A stretch of DNA of 64,000 nucleotides from positions 2,418,001-2,482,000 of the forward strand of contig NZ_JAPEPI010000001.1 of assembly GCF_026340305.1 (NCBI RefSeq), written 5' to 3'. Both the position numbers and the translations under genes were made by a program. This DNA is from Streptomyces sp. NBC_01381 (GTDB lineage Bacteria; Actinomycetota; Actinomycetes; Streptomycetales; Streptomycetaceae). Shown here in pieces: positions 1 through 8,588 of the stretch. Positions within the stretch are counted from its first letter, which is position 1, and the number at the start of each line of letters is the position of its first letter. The notes under the pieces are model-generated. The model did not search any database and had not been told where the DNA came from. It saw only the letters and a program-made list of their open reading frames with translations.

Positions 1-1510
1 CGACGCGTCGACGTGGGAGGACGCGTTCGGTTCGTACGAAGCGAAGCTGGTCAACTCCTCCGGAGAAGGCATCTCGCTGGACGGCCTGGGGGTCGTCGAG
101 GCCAAGGCGCGCATCACGGAGTGGCTGGCCCGCAAGGGCATCGGCGAGGGCACCGTCAACTTCCGCCTGCGCGACTGGCTGTTCAGCCGCCAGCGTTACT
201 GGGGCGAGCCCTTCCCGATCGTCTACGACGAGGACGGCATCGCCCACTCGCTGCCCGAGTCGATGCTGCCCCTGGAACTGCCGGAGGTCGACGACTACAG
301 CCCGCGCACCTTCGAGCCGGACGACGCGGACACCTCTCCGGAGACGCCGCTGTCCCGCAACGAGGACTGGGTCAACGTCACCCTGGACCTGGGCGACGGG
401 CCCAAGAAGTACCGCCGCGAGACCAACACCATGCCCAACTGGGCCGGTTCCTGCTGGTACGAACTGCGCTACCTGGACCCGAACAACGACCAGAAGCTGG
501 TCGACCCGGCCATCGAGCAGTACTGGATGGGCCCGCGCGCGGGCCAGCCGACCGGCGGTGTCGACCTGTACGTGGGCGGCGCCGAGCACGCCGTGCTGCA
601 CCTGCTGTACGCCCGTTTCTGGTCGAAGATGCTGTTCGACCTGGGGCACATCTCGTCCGCCGAGCCGTTCCACAAGCTGTTCAACCAGGGCATGATCCAG
701 GCCTACGTGTACCGCGACAGCCGTGGCTTCCCGGTCCCGGCCACCGAGGTCGAGGAGCGCGACGGGCAGTACTTCTTCGAGGGCGAGCCGGTCAAGCGCG
801 AGCTGGGCAAGATGGGCAAGTCCCTGAAGAACGCGGTCACTCCGGACGAGATCTGCGAGGAGTACGGCGCGGACACCCTGCGTCTGTACGAGATGGCGAT
901 GGGCCCGCTGGACGTCTCGCGCCCGTGGGACACCCGCGCGGTGGTCGGCCAGTACCGCCTGCTGCAGCGTATGTGGCGCCTGATCGTCGACGAGTCGACC
1001 GGTGAGGTCACGGTCGCGGACGTCGCGGAGACCGAGATCGCCGAGGGCACCCTGCGCGCCCTGCACAAGGCGATCGACGGGGTGCGCCAGGACCTGGGCG
1101 GCATGCGGTTCAACACCGCCATCGCCAAGATCACCGAGCTGAACAACTACCTGACCAAGGAGGGCGGCGCGCTGCCGCGCTCGGTCGCCGAGCGCCTGGT
1201 GCTGCTGATCGCTCCGCTGGCCCCGCACGTGGGCGAGGAGCTGTGGCGCAGGCTGGGCCACAGCGACTCGGTGGTGCACCAGGACTTCCCCGTCGCCGAC
1301 CCGGCGTTCGTCGTGGACGAGACCGTGACCTGCGTCGTGCAGATCAAGGGCAAGGTCAAGGCGCGTCTGGAGGTCTCCCCGGCGATCTCGGACGATGAGC
1401 TGGAGAAGGTGGCCCTGGGCGACGAGCGGGTACTGGCGGCGCTGGACGGCGCCGGGATCCGCAAGGTCATCGTGCGGGCGCCGAAGCTGGTCAACATCGT
1501 CCCGGCGTAG
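1..1510 (+). CDS. leuS: Leucyl-tRNA synthetase, C-terminal part (5' end outside window)
   Basis: The reading frame is open from base 2 and ends at TAG 1508-1510; the start lies upstream of the window. The product charges tRNA-Leu in the cytoplasm. Visible are the end of the class I catalytic core with the RQRYWGEPFPI block, the KMSKS-type loop KMGKSLKN (about 809-832), and the anticodon-binding and C-terminal domains ending in KVIVRAPKLVNIVPA. KMGKS in place of KMSKS is seen in actinobacterial LeuRS as far as I recall. A GC-rich hairpin follows at 1593-1631. Identification is secure although roughly half the protein is missing. Confidence 0.97.
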   Translation, partial: DASTWEDAFGSYEAKLVNSSGEGISLDGLGVVEAKARITEWLARKGIGEGTVNFRLRDWLFSRQRYWGEPFPIVYDEDGIAHSLPESMLPLELPEVDDYSPRTFEPDDADTSPETPLSRNEDWVNVTLDLGDGPKKYRRETNTMPNWAGSCWYELRYLDPNNDQKLVDPAIEQYWMGPRAGQPTGGVDLYVGGAEHAVLHLLYARFWSKMLFDLGHISSAEPFHKLFNQGMIQAYVYRDSRGFPVPATEVEERDGQYFFEGEPVKRELGKMGKSLKNAVTPDEICEEYGADTLRLYEMAMGPLDVSRPWDTRAVVGQYRLLQRMWRLIVDESTGEVTVADVAETEIAEGTLRALHKAIDGVRQDLGGMRFNTAIAKITELNNYLTKEGGALPRSVAERLVLLIAPLAPHVGEELWRRLGHSDSVVHQDFPVADPAFVVDETVTCVVQIKGKVKARLEVSPAISDDELEKVALGDERVLAALDGAGIRKVIVRAPKLVNIVPA

Positions 1511-1592
1511 TCGTCCGGGCGTAGCCGACCCCTTCCGCCCCTGCGTCGCTCCTGCGCGAGGACGCGCGCGGGGCATGGGGGTAGTCCCCTAC

Positions 1593-1631
1593 GGGCAGGT
1601 TGGGGGTTCCGCTGGAACCCTCGGCCTGCCC
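1593..1631 (+). terminator. Hairpin downstream of leuS
   Basis: The outer stem GGGCAGG (1593-1599) pairs with CCTGCCC (1625-1631), and an inner stem GGGGGTTCC/GGAACCCTC closes on a GCT loop. It lies between leuS and the next gene, so it probably ends the leuS transcript. There is no clear U-run, as is common in Streptomyces. Confidence 0.6.
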
Positions 1632-1690
1632 TTTGCGTTTACCGTTGAAGGGTCGGTGCGGAACCCGCCGCAGGACCTGAGAGGAGCGTC

Positions 1691-2434
1691 ATGGAAGCCG
1701 TGATCGCAGTCGTGGCGCTGCTCGTCGTCCTGTTCCTGGCCCTGGGTGCGTACGCGACGGTGAAGGTGGTCGGCGCGGCCAAGCGCGGCGTGGACCGCAC
1801 GATCTCCCAGGCACGCCGGACGGTGGAGGACACGACGCTCCGGGCGAAGAGCTTCGGACAGATCGGCCCCGCGGGCGAACTGGCCCAGCTGCGGCTCTCG
1901 TTGCGCACCTCGATGCGCGCCACGCAGGAGACGCTGCAGGCGGGCGTGGCCGAGGACGCCTCGCTGAAGGAGTCCCTGGGGCTCTTCGAGCGGCTGAGCG
2001 CCCATGGCCATGAGCTGGACGACGAACTCAGGCGGCTCGAGCGGGACCCGGACAAGGGCAGCCTGGCCGAGCGGCTCCCCGGGCTGCGGGAGCGCACGGA
2101 ACAGATCACGAAGGCGGCGGACTCCTTGCGGTGGTCGGCGCGAGACCGGGCCCGCAGGTTCGCCGACGACGACCTGGACTCGCTGAGTACGCAGATCGAC
2201 ATGGAGGCGGGCGCGCTGCGGCACTGGACGACGGAGCCGTCGTCGACGCAGACCCCCGCCTCTGCGACCTCCTGGCCCGAGCCGCAGGCCGGCGCGGACC
2301 AGGACGCCGAGCAGACCTGGGCGGAGCCGTCCAAGACGTCCGAACAGGAGCCGGAGCAGCCCGCGATCAACCCGCCGGCGCCGCAGCCGGTCTACCCCTG
2401 GCAGAAGAAGGCCAGGCCCGAGAGCACGACCTGA
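1691..2434 (+). CDS. Membrane-anchored hypothetical protein with coiled-coil-like body
   Basis: I recognise no enzyme family. Residues 3-26 form one strongly hydrophobic segment (AVIAVVALLVVLFLALGAYA), with no clear signal-peptidase site, so an N-terminal membrane anchor with a cytoplasmic body is likely. Residues 30-180 are rich in Arg, Glu, Leu and Ala in a pattern typical of long helices or coiled coil (for example ELDDELRRLERDP). The last 60 residues are a Pro/Glu/Gln/Ser-rich low-complexity tail. The ATG is preceded by a good GAGGAG ribosome site at about 1681-1686. It is the kind of small structural membrane protein conserved next to leuS and degV in Streptomyces. Function is unknown. 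Confidence 0.85.
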   Translation: MEAVIAVVALLVVLFLALGAYATVKVVGAAKRGVDRTISQARRTVEDTTLRAKSFGQIGPAGELAQLRLSLRTSMRATQETLQAGVAEDASLKESLGLFERLSAHGHELDDELRRLERDPDKGSLAERLPGLRERTEQITKAADSLRWSARDRARRFADDDLDSLSTQIDMEAGALRHWTTEPSSTQTPASATSWPEPQAGADQDAEQTWAEPSKTSEQEPEQPAINPPAPQPVYPWQKKARPESTT

Positions 2435-2459
2435 CGGGCCCGTCCGCAAAGGGGTCGGG

Positions 2460-2489
2460 CTGCCGCCCCCGGCTCCAGGCAGGTAATCT
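2460..2489 (+). promoter_or_regulatory. Leaderless promoter of degV
   Basis: CTGCCG (2460-2465) and TAATCT (2484-2489) are separated by 18 bp. The -10 hexamer ends 7 nt before the degV ATG and there is no Shine-Dalgarno sequence. This predicts an mRNA that begins at or next to the start codon. Confidence 0.5.
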
Positions 2490-2496
2490 CCAGCGC

Positions 2497-3342
2497 ATGT
2501 CCCGTCATGTCGCGATCGTCACGGATTCAACGGCCTACCTGCCGCAGCGGACGATGGAGCGGCACGGCATCACAGCGGTGCCACTGACCGTGGTCCTCGG
2601 CGATCAGGCACTTGAAGAGGGCACGGAGATCTCCGCCCGCTCGCTCGCCCTGGCGCTGCAGAAACGGCGGCCGGTGACCACCTCCCGGCCGAGCCCCGAA
2701 CTCTTCGCCCAGACCTATCGCAAGGTCGCGGAGGCGGGCGCGACGGCGATCGTCTCGCTGCATCTGTCCGCCGAGTTCTCCGGCACGTACGACGCGGCGG
2801 TCCTCGCGGCGAAGGACGCGCCGGTGCCGGTGCGGGTGGTGGACACCGGGATGGTCGCGATGGCCCTGGGGTTCTGCGCGCTCTCGGCGGCGGAGGCGGC
2901 CGAGTCCGGCGGCTCGGTGGACGATGCGGTGGCGGCCGCGGAGAAGCGGGCCGCGGGCACGTCCGCCTACTTCTACGTCGACACGCTGGACTATCTGCGC
3001 CGGGGCGGGCGGATCGGTGCGGCGCAGGCGCTGCTCGGCTCCGCGCTCGCCGTGAAGCCGCTGCTTCAGCTGGACGGCGGACGCATCGAGATGCTGGAGA
3101 AGGTACGGACGGCCTCGAAGGCGATCGCCCGTCTTGAGGAGATCGTGGTCGAGCGGGCCGGGGCGAACCGCGTCGACATCGCGGTGCATCACCTGGCTGC
3201 GCCGGAGCGGGCCGCGGCGCTCGCCGAGCGGCTGAGGGAACGGGTGCCGGGCCTGGCCGAACTGCATGTCAGCGAGGTGGGCGCGGTGATCGGGGCGCAC
3301 ACGGGGCCGGGGCTGTTGGGGGCCGTGGTCTCGCCTCGCTGA
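2497..3342 (+). CDS. DegV family fatty-acid-binding protein
   Basis: The protein is 281 aa, a usual length for DegV (FakB-like) proteins, which bind a fatty acid and present it to a FakA-type kinase. It opens with the hallmark VAIVTDSTAYLP and has the TSRPSPELF block followed by SAEFSGTYDAA, which line the lipid pocket. The region SAYFYVDTLDYLRRGGRIG and the C-terminal GAVIGAHTGPG are also characteristic. ATG 2497 is chosen because homology begins there and a -10-like TAATCT lies 7 nt upstream; the open frame extending further upstream has no homology-like content. No fakA-like gene is adjacent. Confidence 0.93.
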   Translation: MSRHVAIVTDSTAYLPQRTMERHGITAVPLTVVLGDQALEEGTEISARSLALALQKRRPVTTSRPSPELFAQTYRKVAEAGATAIVSLHLSAEFSGTYDAAVLAAKDAPVPVRVVDTGMVAMALGFCALSAAEAAESGGSVDDAVAAAEKRAAGTSAYFYVDTLDYLRRGGRIGAAQALLGSALAVKPLLQLDGGRIEMLEKVRTASKAIARLEEIVVERAGANRVDIAVHHLAAPERAAALAERLRERVPGLAELHVSEVGAVIGAHTGPGLLGAVVSPR

Positions 3343-3371
3343 GGCGGTCGGTGCGCCTGTGGGTGACGGAG

Positions 3372-3398
3372 TTATCCACAACTCGCGGGTAATCCACG
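3372..3398 (+). promoter_or_regulatory. Pair of DnaA-box-like sequences upstream of comEA
   Basis: TTATCCACA (3372-3380) matches the classic DnaA box, and a related TAATCCACG follows at 3390-3398 in the same orientation 18 bp later. They sit in the 107-bp gap between degV and comEA. Two boxes do not make an origin; a regulatory or titration site is the more modest reading. Confidence 0.35.
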
Positions 3399-3449
3399 GG
3401 AATTGACCAAGATCAACATGATTTTGGTGCAGTGCCTAGCGTCGTTGGC

Positions 3450-4499
3450 ATGGCACTTCGATCACCTTCACAGGCATCTTCTGCATCCCCTACATCTCCT
3501 GCGCGTCCTGCACGGACTTCTGGCGCTACGAGTGGGCCGGGGCGGGGCCGCGGTTCCGACGGTCGCGCATCGGACGGTCGCGGGGGTCAGTGGCACGCCC
3601 GCAGACGATCCGTTCGGCGGCATGCTTCGGCGGAGGCGCTGCGGCTGCGCGCGGAGACGCTGTTCGCCGAGCCTGAACGGGCGGACGGCGGCGTCGGGTT
3701 GAGGTCGGGAGCGCCTCCGGATGCGCGGCCGGCGGGGCGGCCCGTCGCCGAAGCGGTGGGGCCTGTTGCGGAGCCGCCGGTGCGGGGGCGGGTGGGTCTT
3801 GCCGTGCGGGAGCGGCTTCCGCTGTGGCTGCAACTCAGGTGTGGGCTGGAGCGGCGGAGCCTGATCGCGCTGGTGGCCGTGCTCGTCCTCGCCGCGGTGC
3901 TCGCCGCCCAGCACTTCTGGGTGGGGCGCACGCTGCCGGTGCGGGCGCCGGAGGTGGTGCGGGCGGCGTCGGACGGCGAGGCGGAGCCGTCTCCGTCGCC
4001 TGGGATTCCGCCTTCGGAGGGCGGCGGTCCGGCGGCGGCTGGTTCAGAGGGCGCGGGTGGCGGCGTCGTCGTGGACGTCAGCGGGAAGGTCCGCAGTCCC
4101 GGCATTCTGCGGCTGCCCGCGGGATCCAGGGTCGCCGACGCGCTGAAGGCGGCGGGCGGGGTCCGCCCCGGCGCGGACCTGGACGGCCTCAATCGCGCCC
4201 GGCTGCTCATCGACGGCGAACAGGTGGTGGTGGGCGCACCGGCGACGGCACCACCCGCCGTGCCCGGCGCCGGGGCTGCGGCGGGGCCGACGGGAGCGAG
4301 TCCCGCCGCGCCGGTCGGGCTCAACACGGCCACCGCCGAGCAGCTCGACGGGCTGCCCGGTGTCGGTCCGGTACTGGCCCAGCACATCATCGACTACCGC
4401 ACGGAGCACGGCGGCTTCCGCTCGGTCGACGAACTGCGCGAGGTCAACGGCATCGGCGACCGCCGCTTCGCCGACCTACGGAATCTGGTGCGGCCATGA
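3450..4499 (+). CDS. comEA: ComEA-like DNA-binding competence protein
   Basis: The protein is 349 aa from ATG 3450; GTG 3432 in the same frame would add 6 residues. The order of parts is a long basic and Ala/Pro-rich cytoplasmic head, one membrane segment (about residues 135-157, SLIALVAVLVLAAVLAAQHF), a Pro/Gly/Ser linker, an SLBB domain (about 205-265, VVVDVSGKVRSPGILRLPAG), and a C-terminal helix-hairpin-helix pair (about 289-349, with LPGVGPVLAQHI and VNGIGDRRF). This is the standard high-GC Gram-positive ComEA layout, with the HhH domain outside the membrane to bind incoming DNA. Its stop overlaps the comEC start (ATGA), so the two are translationally coupled. DNA uptake is not established in Streptomyces, so the true substrate is open. 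Confidence 0.9.
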   Translation: MALRSPSQASSASPTSPARPARTSGATSGPGRGRGSDGRASDGRGGQWHARRRSVRRHASAEALRLRAETLFAEPERADGGVGLRSGAPPDARPAGRPVAEAVGPVAEPPVRGRVGLAVRERLPLWLQLRCGLERRSLIALVAVLVLAAVLAAQHFWVGRTLPVRAPEVVRAASDGEAEPSPSPGIPPSEGGGPAAAGSEGAGGGVVVDVSGKVRSPGILRLPAGSRVADALKAAGGVRPGADLDGLNRARLLIDGEQVVVGAPATAPPAVPGAGAAAGPTGASPAAPVGLNTATAEQLDGLPGVGPVLAQHIIDYRTEHGGFRSVDELREVNGIGDRRFADLRNLVRP

Positions 4500-7135
4500 G
4501 GCCGGCGCCCTCGGCCGCGGGGGCCGCCACGCCCCCGGTCCGCCCCGCGGTGCACGCGTCGTCCGGGCGCCGGCTCGGGGACTCGCACCCCCGGCAGGAG
4601 GGCCCGGTGGACCTCCGCCTCGTGCCGCCCGCGCTGGCGGCCTGGGGGACGGCGGCTCTGGCGCTCGACGCCCCGCCCCGATGGGTGATCGCGGCCGTGG
4701 TCGTCTGTGTGGTGGTGGCGGGCGCCCTGCTGGTGACGCTGACGGTGCGGGGGTGGCCGACGGGCGCGGGTCGACCGCGGGCTGCGGGGCGTCGGCAGTC
4801 GTGGGGGCGGGTCTCGGTGGCGACGGCACTGCTCTGCAGCGCGGCGGCCGCGACGTCGGCGGGCCTGCACGGTGCCGACCTGCACCGGGGGCCCGTCCCC
4901 GCACTGGCCCGTCAGTACGCGGAGGTGGACGCCGAGTTGGAGGTCACGTCCGACCCCCGCCACACCCGCCCTCACGTCACGGGGGACCGGTCCGTCCCGC
5001 CCTCCGTCATGCTGAACGCGGAGATCGTGCGGGTCGGTTCGGCGAACGGCGCGACATCCGTGACGCGCGCCCCGGTCCTGGTCATCGCCAGGGACGCGAC
5101 CGCTGAGCGCGGCCGTGCCGGGGATCCCGGCAGGGGCGGGCGTCCCGATCCGCGTGCTCGTCCGGCGGGCTGGTTCGCGTTGTTGCCCTCGACCCGGGTG
5201 CGGGTTCAGGGGAGTCTCGCGCCTCCGTTGCCTCGGGGGGATCGGGTCGCGGCGGTGCTGCGGGTCTCCGGGGAGCGGGAGCCGCGTGTGGTGGAGGGGC
5301 CGTCCGGGGCGCAGCGGGTCGCCGGACGGCTGCGGGGCGGGTTGCGGGAGGCCACGGACGGGTTGCCGGCCGACGCGCGGGCGCTGCTGCCCGGGCTCGT
5401 GGTCGGGGACACCTCGCGCGTGCCACCCGATCTCGACGAGGCCTTCCGGGCGACCGATCTCACCCATCTGCTCGCCGTCAGCGGGGCCAACCTCACGATC
5501 GTGCTCGCGCTGCTCATCGGCCCGCCCGGCATAGCGCAGCGCGCCGAGCGGCGGGGCATCGCCCCACGGCTTGGGATGTCGTTGCGGACGACCGCGCTCG
5601 TCGGGGGTGCTCTCACTCTGGGCTTCGTGATCGTCTGCCGACCGGATCCGAGCGTGCTGCGGGCGGCGGCCTGCGGTCTCATCGCCCTGCTCGCCATCGG
5701 CACCGGGCGCCGCCGGTCGTTGATCCCCGCCCTGGCCGCCGCCGTGCTGCTGCTCGTCCTCTACGACCCATGGCTGGCCCGCAGCCCCGGATTCCTGCTG
5801 TCCGTCCTGGCCACCGGCGCCCTGCTCACCCTCGCCCCGCGGTGGAGCGCGTCACTCCAGAGGCGCCGGGTTCCCCCGCGCCCGGCCGAGGCGCTCGCCG
5901 CGGCGGCCGCCGCGCAGGCGGTGTGCGCACCGGTCGTCGCCGTCCTGGCGGCCCGGGTGAGCCTGGTGGCGGTGCCCTGCAATCTCCTTGCGGAGGCCGC
6001 CGTCGCGCCCGCCACGGTCCTTGGCTTCGCCACCCTGGCGGCGGCGCCTGTGATGATGCCGGTCGCCAAGTTCCTGGCGTGGTGCGCCAGTTGGCCCACC
6101 GGATGGATCGCGGACATCGCCCGTACGGGTGCGGCGCTGCCCGGCAGCGGTGTCGACTGGCCCGGTGGCTGGCGCGGCGGGCTGCTGCTCGCCGCCGGCA
6201 CGGTCGTCGTCGCCCTGGTGGCGCGTGGGCTGCTGCGGCGCCCCTGGCTCGCCGCGGCCTGCGTCCTGCTGATCCTCCTCGCGGTCGTGCAGCCGCCGCC
6301 GCTGACCCGGGTGATCGCGGGGTGGCCCCCGGCGGGGTGGCGGTTCGCCATGTGCGACGTGGGTCAAGGGGATGCCACCGTGCTCGCGGCGGGGGACGGT
6401 GCGGGGGTGGTCGTCGACGCGGGGCCCGACCCGGTGCTCGTGGACCGCTGTCTGCGTTCGCTCGGCGTGACGCGCGTTCCGCTCGTGCTCCTGACGCACT
6501 TTCACGCCGACCATGTCGCGGGCCTGCCGGGCGTGCTGCGCGGGCGCCGGGTCGGTGCGATCCAGACGACGGGGTTTCAGGAGCCGCCGGACCAGGCGGA
6601 GTTCGTGCACACGCAGGCGGCCGCCCATCGCATTCCGGTGACCCGGGCCGTGGCGGGGGAGCGGCGGCGCACCGAGGGCCTTGACTGGCAGGTGCTGTGG
6701 CCCATGGCCCAGGGGGCGGGCCGGGGGCTGACTCCCGAGGGGCCCAACGATTCCAGCGTCACGCTGCTCGTCCGCGCCGAAGGGCTCACGCTGTTGCTGC
6801 TCGGAGATCTCGAACCGCCCGCCCAGCGCGCCCTGTTGCGGACGTCTGCCGTGGCATCGCTGCCGGAGGTGGATGTGCTCAAGGTCGCCCATCACGGCTC
6901 GGCGTATCAGGACCCCGGACTTCTGAGACGGTCCGCGCCCCGCCTCGCGCTCATCTCCTGCGGCCGCGACAACTCTTACGGCCACCCTTCACCGCGCACG
7001 GTCGAGGCGCTGCGGGCCGGGGGAGCGGAGGTGCTGCGGACGGACAGGAATGGCTCGATCGCTGTCATCGGACCGAGGGCAGGAGCGGCGGAAGGCGCGG
7101 CTCCGGAGATGGAGGTGGTCACCCATCCGCCCTAG
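4496..7135 (+). CDS. comEC: ComEC/Rec2 family competence membrane channel
   Basis: The protein is 879 aa from the ATG that overlaps the comEA stop. An N-terminal hydrophobic stretch and an OB-like soluble region (ending near VRVQGSLAPPLPRGDRV) precede the polytopic Competence domain (about residues 320-600), which carries the signature THLLAVSGANLTIV. The C-terminal third is a metallo-beta-lactamase domain with HFHADH at residues 668-673 and a later VAHHGS, which suggests hydrolysis of the non-transported DNA strand. The family forms the inner-membrane channel for single-stranded DNA and works with ComEA. A later in-frame GTG near 4609 is a less likely start because it abandons the coupling. 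Identification is secure. Confidence 0.93.
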   Translation: MRPAPSAAGAATPPVRPAVHASSGRRLGDSHPRQEGPVDLRLVPPALAAWGTAALALDAPPRWVIAAVVVCVVVAGALLVTLTVRGWPTGAGRPRAAGRRQSWGRVSVATALLCSAAAATSAGLHGADLHRGPVPALARQYAEVDAELEVTSDPRHTRPHVTGDRSVPPSVMLNAEIVRVGSANGATSVTRAPVLVIARDATAERGRAGDPGRGGRPDPRARPAGWFALLPSTRVRVQGSLAPPLPRGDRVAAVLRVSGEREPRVVEGPSGAQRVAGRLRGGLREATDGLPADARALLPGLVVGDTSRVPPDLDEAFRATDLTHLLAVSGANLTIVLALLIGPPGIAQRAERRGIAPRLGMSLRTTALVGGALTLGFVIVCRPDPSVLRAAACGLIALLAIGTGRRRSLIPALAAAVLLLVLYDPWLARSPGFLLSVLATGALLTLAPRWSASLQRRRVPPRPAEALAAAAAAQAVCAPVVAVLAARVSLVAVPCNLLAEAAVAPATVLGFATLAAAPVMMPVAKFLAWCASWPTGWIADIARTGAALPGSGVDWPGGWRGGLLLAAGTVVVALVARGLLRRPWLAAACVLLILLAVVQPPPLTRVIAGWPPAGWRFAMCDVGQGDATVLAAGDGAGVVVDAGPDPVLVDRCLRSLGVTRVPLVLLTHFHADHVAGLPGVLRGRRVGAIQTTGFQEPPDQAEFVHTQAAAHRIPVTRAVAGERRRTEGLDWQVLWPMAQGAGRGLTPEGPNDSSVTLLVRAEGLTLLLLGDLEPPAQRALLRTSAVASLPEVDVLKVAHHGSAYQDPGLLRRSAPRLALISCGRDNSYGHPSPRTVEALRAGGAEVLRTDRNGSIAVIGPRAGAAEGAAPEMEVVTHPP

Positions 7136-7168
7136 CTGATCAATCCGCCCGAGCTGATCAATTCGGGC
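7134..7168 (+). repeat. Direct repeat and small hairpin after comEC
   Basis: AGCTGATCAAT occurs at 7134-7144, overlapping the comEC stop, and again at 7152-7162. GCCCGA (7147-7152) can pair with TCGGGC (7163-7168) across a 10-nt loop. It may be a weak terminator. The remainder of the gap up to 7298 has a second short direct repeat, ATCGAATGCC (near 7236 and 7255), and no gene that I can see. Confidence 0.4.
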
Positions 7169-7298
7169 CAGTACGGGCCAGTCGCGACAGTTCAAGCGCC
7201 AGTGCGTGATTCCTGCGATGTAGGGCCGTGTTGCATCGAATGCCGCAACGGTGATCGAATGCCCCTTCGGGACAGGAGTTGTCAAGTAGCGCGGGGGT

Positions 7299-8192
7299 AT
7301 GTCGCACATGTTCGGCCGTTGGCTGGGGAACCGTACGAACCGAGGCGGCGGAGCAGGGGGACTGCTGTCCGCCGTGCCGGTTCCGTCCAGTGCGGGGGTG
7401 CTCAGCTGCCGGGTGCTCGACCCCGTCAACGAACCGGTGCGGCACGCGGAGTTCGCGGTCAGCGACGCCACGGGGCGCAAGGTCGTCACCGGGGGGATGG
7501 ATCCGTTCGGCTCGTTCGTGACGACGGTTCCGGCCGGTGACTACCGCCTGGCGGTCTCCGCGGAGGGGTTCACGCCGTACCGGGCGAACGTCACGGTCGG
7601 GGAGAGCACGCACGCGTCCCTCGGCGATGTGATGCTCCAGGTCGCGCACCCTCCGGCGCTGCCCGACTCCGGGGACTGGGAGATCGACCCCCTGCACTCG
7701 TCGGTCGGCTTCACCGCGCGGCACATCGGTCTTGCCCGTATCCACGGACGCTTCAACAGCTTCGCGGGCGCGATCCGGATGGCCGACCGGATGGAGAACT
7801 CCGCGATGCATGTCGTCATCGACGCGGCCTCCATCGACACCGCGGTCAAGATGCGCGACGACCATCTGCGGTCCCGCGACTTCCTCGACGTGGAGCGGTT
7901 CCCGACGATGGAGTTCTACAGCGACCGCTTTGTGCACAAGGGCGGCAGCCGCTGGGCGGTCACGGGCGGCCTCACGCTGCACGGCGTGACGCGCACGGTC
8001 ACGTTGGACACCGAGTATCTCGGGGTCGGGCGGGGGCTCGAGGGCGAGACCCGGGTCGCCTGCCGTGCCACCACCGAGCTGCACCGCGACGACTTCACGA
8101 TCACCTGGCAGACGATGCTGGCGCGCGGTATCGCCGCGGTCGGCCCCAGCATCACGATCGACCTCGACATCCAGGTCCTGCCCAAGGGCTGA
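7299..8192 (+). CDS. YceI family protein with N-terminal carboxypeptidase-regulatory-like domain
   Basis: The 297-aa protein has two parts. Residues about 35-115 (SCRVLDPVNEPVRHAEFAV and VPAGDYRLAVSAEGF) fit a carboxypeptidase regulatory-like beta-sandwich. Residues about 125-297 form a YceI lipocalin-like domain, beginning GDWEIDPLHSSVGFTARHIG and containing RSRDFLDVERFPTMEFYS and GITIDLD-type ends. YceI proteins bind isoprenoid or other lipophilic molecules. No convincing signal peptide is visible, so it is probably cytoplasmic, unlike E. coli YceI. ATG 7299 is preceded by a GGGGG run only; ATG 7308 is possible. It ends 14 bp from the convergent next gene. Confidence 0.9.
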   Translation: MSHMFGRWLGNRTNRGGGAGGLLSAVPVPSSAGVLSCRVLDPVNEPVRHAEFAVSDATGRKVVTGGMDPFGSFVTTVPAGDYRLAVSAEGFTPYRANVTVGESTHASLGDVMLQVAHPPALPDSGDWEIDPLHSSVGFTARHIGLARIHGRFNSFAGAIRMADRMENSAMHVVIDAASIDTAVKMRDDHLRSRDFLDVERFPTMEFYSDRFVHKGGSRWAVTGGLTLHGVTRTVTLDTEYLGVGRGLEGETRVACRATTELHRDDFTITWQTMLARGIAAVGPSITIDLDIQVLPKG

Positions 8193-8206
8193 CCGCCGGA
8201 GGATCC

Positions 8207-8452
8207 CTACGGGGCCTCCAGCCAGCCCTCGTACTCCGCCGCGAGCGCGTCGAGGGCCGCGCGGTCCAGGCGCCGCTCCGGGTCCTCGACCACGACCAGC
8301 CACTGGGCGTCCTCGGCGTCGTCCTCGCCGGCCAGGGCGTCACGGACGAGCTGAGGCTCCTCGGCGACACGGAAACGGTCGGGGAGCTCTTCGGCCACTT
8401 CCTCCGCGGCATCGCGGTCGGGCAGCACCAGGACATGTCGTACGTCGGTCAC
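8207..8452 (-). CDS. Small acidic conserved hypothetical protein
   Basis: The protein is 81 aa and very acidic (runs such as DRDAAEEVAEELPDRF and AGEDDAEDAQWLVVVED). Codon use is typical for the organism, which supports a real gene. No signal peptide, membrane segment or cysteine pair is visible. The pattern of short beta strands and helices (VRHVLVLPD at the N-terminus, WLVVVEDPE in the middle) suggests a small ferredoxin-like or RraB-like fold, but that is only an impression. It is convergent with the YceI gene and divergent from holA. Function is unknown. Confidence 0.75.
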   Translation of the reverse strand: MTDVRHVLVLPDRDAAEEVAEELPDRFRVAEEPQLVRDALAGEDDAEDAQWLVVVEDPERRLDRAALDALAAEYEGWLEAP

Positions 8453-8495
8453 CTGCCCATTCTCCGGTATCGGGTGAGCGGCTCGGGAACCGGCC

Positions 8496-8562
8496 GTACG
8501 GGATGGACTGCGGTACGGGCTGGGCTGCCGTACGGGATGGGCTGCCGTACGGATGGACTGTC
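8496..8562. repeat. 17-bp tandem repeat, four copies, upstream of holA
   Basis: Units begin at 8496, 8513, 8530 and 8547. The consensus is GTACGGGATGGRCTGCC, and the last copy is 16 bp. The array ends 26 bp before the holA ATG, in the divergent intergenic region shared with the small acidic gene. It looks like a minisatellite whose copy number could vary between strains. Confidence 0.9.
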
Positions 8563-8588
8563 AGTGCCGCGTGGGATGCTTGACCGCG

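Noticed and set aside
3403..3442. TTGACC (3403-3408) with TAGCGT (3437-3442) as a comEA promoter.
   Set aside because: The spacing is 28 bp, which is too long for a normal sigma-70-type promoter. The -10-like TAGCGT alone may still serve a leaderless start.
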